Source: Flavisolibacter sp. (lineage in GTDB: Bacteria > Bacteroidota > Bacteroidia > Chitinophagales > Chitinophagaceae). Taken from it: DNA of 13,499 bases. Positions 7,555-13,499 of this stretch are shown here, piece after piece. Numbering within the stretch: the stretch's first letter is position 1; the number at the start of each line of letters is the position of its first letter. A program made the translations under genes and the position numbers. The notes below the pieces were generated by a model. That model searched no databases, was not told the origin of the DNA, and saw only the letters and a list, made by a program, of their open reading frames with translations. Location: contig JAGIAB010000045.1 in NCBI GenBank assembly GCA_017745135.1, positions 1 through 13,499 on the forward strand. Reading direction: 5' to 3'.

Positions 7555-9705
7555 ATGATAAGATTCTCCTGCTTTCTGATCCTCATTTTTCATATCTCGT
7601 TTTTAATTGGCAATGCACAGTCCACCAGAGGACTGCAATGGGAAAAAGATGGGAACAGTTATTATGCCATTGATGGAAATGCTATTGTACATTCTCGATT
7701 GCCATCTTTTGAGCAAAAAAGCATTGTTGATACTTTGAAATTGGTTCCAAAAGGTCAAGACGAGGCTTTAAAAATCCGAAGTTTTTCTTTTAGCGATGAT
7801 GGAAAGAAAGTTTTGATTTATACAAATACCAAAAAAGTTTGGAGGCAGGACACGAGAGGCGATTATTGGGTGCTCGATCTTGTAAATAATAATTTAAAGC
7901 AATTGGGTAGGGGAAGACCTTCATCATCTCTCATGTTTGCAAAATTTTCTCCTGACGGTAAAAAAGCAGCCTATGTTTCAGAGCATAACCTGTATGTAGA
8001 AGATCTTTCAACAAACAAAATAACACAGCTTACAAAGGATGGTACGGACAGATTGATCAACGGAACGTTCGATTGGGTTTATGAAGAAGAATTTGGCTGC
8101 CGCGATGGTTTTCGCTGGAGCCCTGATGGCAAAAGCATTGCTTACTGGCAGGTTGATGCGAGAAAGATCAAAAATTTTCTAATGATCAATAACACTGATT
8201 CGCTTTATTCATTTGTGATTCCGGTTGAATATCCCAAGGCTGGTGAAGATCCTTCTCCGTGTAAGGTGGGTGTTGTTAATCTGTCAACGTTAAAGACACA
8301 ATGGATGCAGGTGCCTGGCGACTCAAGGCAACATTATATCCCACGAATGGAATGGGCGGCTAATTCTTTCGAACTGGTTCTTGAACAATTGAACAGGAAA
8401 CAAAACGAAGCAAAAATATTTTTATGCAACGCGGCAAGCGGAGTGGCTAAACAAATCTATTCTGAAAAAGACAATGCATGGATTGATGCTAATGATGAAC
8501 TGAAATGGATCAATAATGGTAAAGAATTGATCTGGATTTCTGAGAAAGACGGCTGGCGTCACATTTACACAATTGATCGCAACGGAAAGGAGGTTTTGAT
8601 AACCAATGGAAGTTATGATATCATAAACCTTGAAGTAGTGGATGAAGCCAACGGCTTTGTTTATTTTACAGCCTCTCCAGAAAATGCCACGCAGCAGTAT
8701 CTGTATCGAGTTCCACTTAATGGAGATGGCAATCTTCAAAAAATTTCGCCGGCAACACAAAAAGGCACACACAACTATACCATTTCGCCCAATGCTCAAT
8801 TCGCCATTCACAATTTTTCAAACATAAAAAATGAAAGGCTTTCCGAATGGGTGGATGTTCGATCTCACACAAGTGTAAAAACAAATACACCAGTATCCAA
8901 CCGAAGCAGTAATGCTCCTAATGTTGAAATGTTTCAAATAATAACTGAGGATGGTATTACCATGGACGGATGGATGGTGAAACCACGAAATTTTGATAGC
9001 ACAAAAAAGTATCCGGTAGTTTTTAATGTATATGCAGAGCCGGCGGGTTTGACTGTGCGGGATGCTGCCGGCAGCGCTAACTCAAATCTATATGCAGGAG
9101 ATATGGCCGCCGATGGATACATCAGAATTAGTGTTGAAGGAAGAGGCACGCCTGCACCAAAAGGCGCTGCGTGGCGTAAAGCTATTTACAGGAATGTCGG
9201 CATCGTCAACATTCGCGATCAGGCAATGGCGGCAAAAAAAATCATGCAGTGGCCTTTTGTAGATACCAGCCGTATTGCTGTATTTGGATGGAGTGGCGGA
9301 GGTTCCACTACACTTAATCTCTTATTTCAATATCCTGAAATTTATAAAACAGGAATTGCTATTGCTCCGGTGCCTAACCAATTATTGTACGATAATATTT
9401 ACCAGGAGCGTTACATGGGACTGCCTCAGGAAAATAGAGAGGATTATTTAAAAGGTTCGCCTATAACGCATGCCAAAAATCTCCGCGGAAATTTATTGGT
9501 CATTCATGGTACCGGCGATGATAACGTACACTACCAGGGAACTGAAATGTTGATTAACGAATTGGTAAAACATGGAAAGCAGTTCCAGATGATGAGTTAC
9601 CCAAACCGTACGCATGGCATCAGTGAAGGTGAGGGAACCTCAAAACATCTATCGGAGTTATTTACTGCTTTTCTACGCAAAAATTGTCCTGGTGGAGGAA
9701 GGTAA
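7555..9705 (+). CDS. S9B family dipeptidyl peptidase IV (Xaa-Pro releasing)
   Basis: This 716-residue exported serine peptidase has a signal peptide (about 1-21, IGNA|QS), a DPP-IV beta-propeller (about 80-430) and an alpha/beta-hydrolase domain to the C-terminus. S580 (in GWSGGGS), D655 (in HGTGDDNVHY) and H687 (in NRTHGIS) form the triad, with spacings close to human DPP4. The N-terminus-binding Glu pair is E178/E179 in DWVYEEE. Y493 matches the oxyanion Tyr, Y616 and Y620 match the proline S1-pocket tyrosines, and N657 the substrate-binding Asn. All the determinants for removing Xaa-Pro dipeptides are therefore visible; acceptance of Xaa-Hyp is plausible but not shown. The nucleophile motif is GWSGGG rather than GWSYGG, which I believe is common in bacterial members. 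It sits between the aminopeptidase (29-nt gap) and the GH97 gene (60-nt gap), probably in one transcript. Confidence 0.95.
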   Translation: MIRFSCFLILIFHISFLIGNAQSTRGLQWEKDGNSYYAIDGNAIVHSRLPSFEQKSIVDTLKLVPKGQDEALKIRSFSFSDDGKKVLIYTNTKKVWRQDTRGDYWVLDLVNNNLKQLGRGRPSSSLMFAKFSPDGKKAAYVSEHNLYVEDLSTNKITQLTKDGTDRLINGTFDWVYEEEFGCRDGFRWSPDGKSIAYWQVDARKIKNFLMINNTDSLYSFVIPVEYPKAGEDPSPCKVGVVNLSTLKTQWMQVPGDSRQHYIPRMEWAANSFELVLEQLNRKQNEAKIFLCNAASGVAKQIYSEKDNAWIDANDELKWINNGKELIWISEKDGWRHIYTIDRNGKEVLITNGSYDIINLEVVDEANGFVYFTASPENATQQYLYRVPLNGDGNLQKISPATQKGTHNYTISPNAQFAIHNFSNIKNERLSEWVDVRSHTSVKTNTPVSNRSSNAPNVEMFQIITEDGITMDGWMVKPRNFDSTKKYPVVFNVYAEPAGLTVRDAAGSANSNLYAGDMAADGYIRISVEGRGTPAPKGAAWRKAIYRNVGIVNIRDQAMAAKKIMQWPFVDTSRIAVFGWSGGGSTTLNLLFQYPEIYKTGIAIAPVPNQLLYDNIYQERYMGLPQENREDYLKGSPITHAKNLRGNLLVIHGTGDDNVHYQGTEMLINELVKHGKQFQMMSYPNRTHGISEGEGTSKHLSELFTAFLRKNCPGGGR

Positions 9706-9765
9706 TTCATATCATTTTTCCACTGAACAACAACTCACAGTTGTAAGACTTTAATTCAAAAGAAT

Positions 9766-11733
9766 ATGTACAAAGCATATAGGTTAATTATTGTTTTTAG
9801 TTTTTTCTGCAGTTCGGTTTTCGCCAAACAATACGAATTGCTTTCACCGGATAAGCGGGTGAAAATTGTTATTTCGGTCACCGATAAAATCACGTGGTCT
9901 GTATGGTTTGATAGACAAGTAATGTTGGAGCCCGGCCAATTGGCAATGAACTTTGCACATGGCTTTCATTTAGGACAAAATCCTTCTGTTGTACAGGAAA
10001 AAAGAACCAGCAGGGATGAAATGATTACTGCTGTGGTGCCTGTCAAAAGAAGGTTGAGCCGTGATCACTACAATGAGCTAAGCCTGTCATTTAAGGGGAA
10101 TTATATCTTGAGATTAAGAGCTTATAATGAAGGAGCCGCTTATCGTTTTGAGACCAGCCTGAAAGAACAGGAAGTTCAGGTGGTATCGGAAACATGCGAT
10201 TTTCGTTTCCCTTCCAATTATCTTGTATTCTGGCCAACAGAAGCTGATACAGCTTTTCAATCTCACTTCGAAAACTTTTTTAAGGACACTGTTGTATCTG
10301 CATTTAGCAATAAGCAACATGGTAATCTTCCCATGCTTCTTACTACGCCTTCGCAAGTTCGCCTTTTGATTACCGAAGCCGATTTATACGACTATCCAAA
10401 TATGTTTCTTTATGGAAGCAGTAGTAATTATGTCACTGCTGGTTTTCCAAGAGTGATTAAAGGATCACAACCGAGAGGAGACCGCGGCATACGAATAACT
10501 GAATTGGCCAATTACATCGCCTCTACAAAGGGCAGAAGGACCTATCCCTGGCGTATTGTATCCATAAGTAGTGACGACAAACAAATTCTGGAAAATAACC
10601 TGGTCTATCAACTTTCTTCACCGAATATTTTGAAAGATGTAAGTTGGATAAAGCCAGGCAAAGTAGCGTGGGATTGGTGGAATGCCAACAACATTTATGG
10701 AGTGGATTTTGAAGCCGGGCTTAATACAGAAACTTATAAGTACTACATTGATTTCGCCTCAGCATTTGGTTTGGAGTACATCATATTAGATGAGGGATGG
10801 TCACATACCACAACGGATGTTTTGCAGGCGAGAAAGGAGATTGATATTGAAGAATTGGTGCGATACAGTGCTTCTAAAAATGTTGGTGTGATTTTATGGA
10901 CACTTTGGGGGCCGCTGGATAAGGACTTGGATAACATACTTGATAAGTTTGTGCAGTGGGGGGCAAAAGGAATTAAGGTGGATTTCATGGCAAGGGCTGA
11001 TCAATACATGGTAAATTATTATGAACGTGTTGCAGATGCGGCAGCAAAAAGAAAATTACTTGTTGATTTTCATGGAGCCTATAAGCCTGTAGGGCTGAAC
11101 AGGAAGTATCCTAACGTTATTTCTTTTGAAGGGGTGAGGGGGATGGAAAATTGTAAATGGGAAGACAACATCACACCGGTGCATAATGTAACGCTTCCTT
11201 TCACCCGTATGGTAGCTGGACCAATGGATTACACGCCGGGTGCAATGCTCAATGCTAACAAGGATAACTTCCGGATTGTTTTTACAGAACCAATGAGTAT
11301 GGGAACCCGTGCACACCAGGCATCAATGTATGTATTGTACGAAAGCCCTTTGCAAATGCTTGCGGATAATCCTTCTAATTACTGGAGGGACACAGCTTAC
11401 ACGCGATTTATCGCTTCCATTCCCACGGTTTGGGATACAACCATTGCTTTGCACGCAAAAGCAGGTCAGTATTTAGTTACTGCAAGAAAGAATGGAAACA
11501 AGTGGTACATAGGAGCCATGTCCGATTTTACAAAAAGGGAGCTCCAACTACCTCTTTCTTTTTTAAATAATGGAAATTACAAGATGACATTTATTGCAGA
11601 TGGGGCCAATACGAGCCGTCACGCATCCGACTACCGGAAAGACAATCAGATGGTTTCTAAAGGCGATACTATAACTATTAATTTGGAAAGCGGGGGAGGG
11701 TGGGCTGCTATTCTTACACCAGCAGATAATTGA
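9766..11733 (+). CDS. Secreted GH97 glycoside hydrolase, retaining type, predicted alpha-galactosidase
   Basis: The 655-residue exported protein has a signal peptide (about 1-20, SSVFA|KQ), a GH97 N-terminal beta-supersandwich (about 24-280), a TIM barrel (about 290-555) and a C-terminal beta domain (about 560-652). Family landmarks are VAWDWWNANN at about 300-309, LDEGWS at 341-346, IKVDF with D406, and FEGVRGMEN with E455 and E461. GH97 contains inverting alpha-glucosidases (SusB) and retaining alpha-galactosidases. An Asp at the end of the IKVDF strand marks the retaining type, and the D406-E461 spacing equals that reported for nucleophile D415 and acid/base E470 in a Bacteroides GH97 alpha-galactosidase. 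E455 may be a calcium ligand. Substrate is inferred: serine-linked alpha-galactose of extensins would fit the neighbours, while galactoside side chains of other plant polymers remain possible. It is the third gene of the operon, 60 nt after the DPP-IV gene. Confidence 0.92.
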   Translation: MYKAYRLIIVFSFFCSSVFAKQYELLSPDKRVKIVISVTDKITWSVWFDRQVMLEPGQLAMNFAHGFHLGQNPSVVQEKRTSRDEMITAVVPVKRRLSRDHYNELSLSFKGNYILRLRAYNEGAAYRFETSLKEQEVQVVSETCDFRFPSNYLVFWPTEADTAFQSHFENFFKDTVVSAFSNKQHGNLPMLLTTPSQVRLLITEADLYDYPNMFLYGSSSNYVTAGFPRVIKGSQPRGDRGIRITELANYIASTKGRRTYPWRIVSISSDDKQILENNLVYQLSSPNILKDVSWIKPGKVAWDWWNANNIYGVDFEAGLNTETYKYYIDFASAFGLEYIILDEGWSHTTTDVLQARKEIDIEELVRYSASKNVGVILWTLWGPLDKDLDNILDKFVQWGAKGIKVDFMARADQYMVNYYERVADAAAKRKLLVDFHGAYKPVGLNRKYPNVISFEGVRGMENCKWEDNITPVHNVTLPFTRMVAGPMDYTPGAMLNANKDNFRIVFTEPMSMGTRAHQASMYVLYESPLQMLADNPSNYWRDTAYTRFIASIPTVWDTTIALHAKAGQYLVTARKNGNKWYIGAMSDFTKRELQLPLSFLNNGNYKMTFIADGANTSRHASDYRKDNQMVSKGDTITINLESGGGWAAILTPADN

Positions 11734-11799
11734 GAAACTAATTGTAAATTAATAATCGGTAATTGATGTACACGTTTTTTCCGGGTTCAAAATAAAAGC

Positions 11800-11820
11800 G
11801 GTTAATTTCTGTAAACAATC
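11800..11820 (+). promoter_or_regulatory. Shared upstream element, copy 2
   Basis: This is the second copy of the element at 5706-5726: GGTTAATTTC directly followed by TGTAAACAATC. It ends 78 nt before the ATG at 11899, inside the 165-nt gap after the GH97 gene. Its presence suggests that the deaminase gene has its own promoter, regulated like the peptidase operon. Confidence 0.55.
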
Positions 11821-11898
11821 AATTAAATAGTGAAAAGTAATGAATTGATGATGGGGCTATTTTTACTTCTATTATACCACTATTAAAAAAAGGATTGC

Positions 11899-12843
11899 AT
11901 GAATAACATTCCCTGGAAAGGTGTGTACCCTGCGGTGCTAACTCCGTTTTCTGATGACGACTCCATTGACTTTGATACGTTTTCTATAAACATAAACGCA
12001 CAGATTGATGCCGGTATCGATGGTATTATTCTGGCGGGATCGCTCGGGGAAACCAGTACTTTGTCAAATCAGGAAAAACAACGATTACTGGTTTATACTA
12101 AAGAGCTTGTGCAGGGCAGGTTACCTGTCATCATGAATATAGCAGAACAATCTACAAGAGATGCGGTGCTGGCAGCCAAGGATGCTGAAAAAAACGGTGC
12201 TGATGGATTAATGCTACTACCTCCTATGCGTTATAGTGCCGATGACAGGGAAACGGTGAGCTTTTTTAAGACGGTAGCCTCTAATACCTCTCTGCCCATT
12301 ATGATTTATAACAATCCCGTTGATTATAAGATAAAGATTACATTGAGCATGTTTGAAGAGTTAAACGACGTGTCGAATATTAAGGCTGTCAAGGAATCGA
12401 CCAGGGATATCTCGAATGTAACGCGGATGATTAACCGTTTTGGAGACCGTTACAAAATTTTGTGTGGTGTCGATCCTTTGGCGATGGAAAGTTTGTGCAT
12501 GGGTGCGGATGGCTGGGTGGCCGGATTGGTCGATGCCTTTCCAAGGGAAACAGTGGCTATTTACCGCTTGGTAAAAGCAGGATATCATCAGGAAGCATTA
12601 AAAATTTACCGTTGGTTCCTTCCTGTTTTAGAGCTGGATATTCATCCAAAGCTGGTCCAGTACATAAAGCTTGCAGCTTCGCTGACAGGCATAGGTACCG
12701 AAAACGTAAGAGCTCCACGGTTGCCTCTTGAAGGAAAAGAAAAAGAATATGTGATATCAGTAATCAATGCTGCACTGGAAAACCGTGTAGAATTACCCGA
12801 TTATTTAAATTTGCAACCAGCAGAAAATGTTCAATGGGTGTAA
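11899..12843 (+). CDS. DHDPS-family lyase/deaminase, probable 1-pyrroline-4-hydroxy-2-carboxylate deaminase
   Basis: The 314-residue cytosolic protein (no signal peptide) is a class I aldolase-type TIM barrel of the DapA/NanA family. The Schiff-base lysine is K165 in KAVKEST, the catalytic tyrosine Y137 in MIYNNP, and GSLGE spans 47-51. It is unlikely to be true DapA: the Thr-Thr of GTTGE is Ser48-Leu49 and the position of the DapA carboxylate-binding Arg138 is Asp142. The next gene encodes a 4-hydroxyproline epimerase. In the known trans-4-hydroxy-L-proline pathway, a DHDPS-family enzyme (EC 3.5.4.22) deaminates and dehydrates pyrroline-4-hydroxy-2-carboxylate to 2-oxoglutarate semialdehyde, so this is the best reading. 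Other aldolases of the superfamily cannot be excluded from sequence alone. The start is preceded by AAAGGA eight to nine bases upstream, one of the few SD-like sites in the window. Confidence 0.85.
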   Translation: MNNIPWKGVYPAVLTPFSDDDSIDFDTFSININAQIDAGIDGIILAGSLGETSTLSNQEKQRLLVYTKELVQGRLPVIMNIAEQSTRDAVLAAKDAEKNGADGLMLLPPMRYSADDRETVSFFKTVASNTSLPIMIYNNPVDYKIKITLSMFEELNDVSNIKAVKESTRDISNVTRMINRFGDRYKILCGVDPLAMESLCMGADGWVAGLVDAFPRETVAIYRLVKAGYHQEALKIYRWFLPVLELDIHPKLVQYIKLAASLTGIGTENVRAPRLPLEGKEKEYVISVINAALENRVELPDYLNLQPAENVQWV

Positions 12844-13262
12844 TGATATCGGATTGCAGTAAACGCAAAACGTCATAAGAAGATTAAAGTATTTAGCAGA
12901 GCTATGAGAGGGTTGCTTACTCGAAAAATGTTTGAGCATTAACAATGTGTAGACTGGTATAGAGTAATGATGAATCAGAGATGCTTGATTCAATAAAAGC
13001 ACTGCACGGGCAGTTAACAGGAATTGTTTTTGGTGCATTGTACCATTTATTGAAGTATGCTTCTGGTATTGACTCTTGCTGTTATAAGGCGGGACGCATT
13101 ATTTACAATAGTCTTCGACGGGAGCTGAGCCCTTTAATAGAGTGCACAAAGTACATGGTAGATATAAAAAACCGGCGTTCATCCATTGGATGAAGTCTGG
13201 ATTTAAAAATATCCTGACAAAAAGGTATTATTGCCTGGTCTTTAATTTTTAAATTTTCCCGA
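12844..13262. other. Intergenic region before the hydroxyproline epimerase gene
   Basis: These 419 nt separate two genes that probably serve one pathway, an unusually long gap for that. They hold the inverted repeat at 13172-13200 and an open frame of 70 codons (12981-13193) with no recognisable domain, which I do not call a gene. No tRNA, obvious terminator or copy of the shared upstream element was found. A weak -7-like TAATTTTT is at 13243-13250. Confidence 0.6.
13172..13200. promoter_or_regulatory. Inverted repeat upstream of the hydroxyproline epimerase gene
   Basis: TTCATCCA (13178-13185) and TGGATGAA (13187-13194) form a perfect 8-bp inverted repeat around one T. The outer CCGG/CTGG can also pair across a 2x2 bulge. 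The near-zero loop favours a protein-binding palindrome over an RNA hairpin, and no T tract follows, so it is not an intrinsic terminator. It ends 62 nt before the GTG start. Confidence 0.4.
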
Positions 13263-13499
13263 GTGGCGTCTAAAAAATTTTTTTGTGTGGATGCTCATAC
13301 GTGCGGTAACCCTGTGCGGTTAGTGGCCGGCGGTGGTCCTTTACTTAGCGGAAGTAGTATGATGGAAATGCGGTTACATTTCTTAAGAGAATTTGATTGG
13401 ATTCGTAAAGGATTAATGTTTGAGCCACGTGGACATGATATGATGAGCGGAAGTATTTTGTACCCTCCGCACGATCCCGAAAATGATATTGGTGTTCTT
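13263..13499 (+). CDS. 4-hydroxyproline 2-epimerase (proline racemase family), 5' part only
   Basis: The first 79 residues are visible, from GTG at 13263 to the window edge. The N-terminus (FFCVDAHTCGNPVRLVAGGGP) and the segment DWIRKGLMFEPRGHDMMSGS match the proline-racemase family, especially the Bacteroidota hydroxyproline epimerases. The catalytic motif carrying the first active-site Cys should come a few residues beyond the edge, so epimerase cannot be separated from the Ser-type trans-3-hydroxyproline dehydratases. The expected reaction is trans-4-hydroxy-L-proline to cis-4-hydroxy-D-proline in the cytosol, the first step of the pathway in which the upstream DHDPS-family enzyme acts later. 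There is no signal peptide. The start is GTG because homology begins there and no ATG lies between it and the in-frame TGA at 13215-13217. An oxidase (HypO-like) and a 2-oxoglutarate-semialdehyde dehydrogenase would be expected further downstream. Confidence 0.92.
   Translation, partial: MASKKFFCVDAHTCGNPVRLVAGGGPLLSGSSMMEMRLHFLREFDWIRKGLMFEPRGHDMMSGSILYPPHDPENDIGVL

Noticed and set aside
1047..11733. Classical Sus-type polysaccharide utilisation locus.
   Set aside because: No SusC/SusD pair, hybrid two-component regulator or ECF sigma/anti-sigma pair lies in the window, so the term is not supported by what can be seen.
1047..11733. Type IX secretion C-terminal sorting domains on the exported enzymes.
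   Set aside because: The C-termini of the four exported proteins are the ends of their own catalytic or beta domains, and no additional sorting domain is present.
11899..12843. Annotation as DapA (lysine biosynthesis) or as sialic acid lyase.
   Set aside because: DapA substrate residues are replaced (Ser48-Leu49, Asp142), and the neighbours are hydroxyproline and plant-glycoprotein genes, not lysine or sialic acid genes.
12981..13193. A 70-codon open frame in the gap before the epimerase gene.
   Set aside because: It has no recognisable domain, no convincing ribosome binding site and no sign of a decayed known gene. A frame this size is expected by chance, and its end overlaps the inverted repeat.

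Overview
The window looks like a chromosomal segment of a Bacteroidota bacterium, most likely Chitinophagaceae or a relative. The evidence is moderate-to-low GC, few clear Shine-Dalgarno sites, a TAnnTTTG-type -7 element before the tRNA, a tRNA without a complete encoded CCA, and a gene set typical of plant-polymer-degrading members of that group. The taxonomic call is inference from style and protein families, not from a marker gene.

Layout. (1) 1-562, minus: 5' part of an SDR oxidoreductase that runs off the left edge. (2) 643-716, plus: tRNA-Ala(GGC) with a -7 element and a strong terminator. (3) 1047-2429, plus: secreted DUF6055/Svx-like metalloprotease with HELGH and a downstream Glu. 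(4) 2758-5538, minus: secreted GH127-type (DUF1680) beta-L-arabinofuranosidase with discoidin-like and PKD-like modules, convergent with (3). (5) 5840-11733, plus: a tight set of three exported enzymes, an M1 aminopeptidase, an S9B dipeptidyl peptidase IV and a retaining-type GH97 (predicted alpha-galactosidase). (6) 11899-12843, plus: a dihydrodipicolinate-synthase-family enzyme lacking DapA substrate residues, best read as 1-pyrroline-4-hydroxy-2-carboxylate deaminase. (7) 13263 to the right edge, plus: 5' part of a 4-hydroxyproline 2-epimerase, starting at GTG.

How the genes may work together. All the functions fit stepwise consumption of a plant hydroxyproline-rich glycoprotein such as extensin. 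In extensins, hydroxyproline carries beta-L-arabinofuranosides (GH127 target), serine carries alpha-galactose (GH97 target), and the peptide is Pro/Hyp-rich (DPP-IV and M1 targets). Svx-type metalloproteases related to the first gene have been linked to extensin cleavage. Free hydroxyproline would then enter the cytosol and be epimerised and deaminated by the two enzymes at the right end. A nearly identical 21-nt element (20/21 matches) sits upstream of both the aminopeptidase operon (and the divergent GH127 gene) and the deaminase gene, which suggests co-regulation of the exported and cytosolic halves. The individual families are well supported. The integrated extensin/HRGP utilisation locus is inference. 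No SusC/SusD pair, regulator, CRISPR or mobile element is visible in the window.
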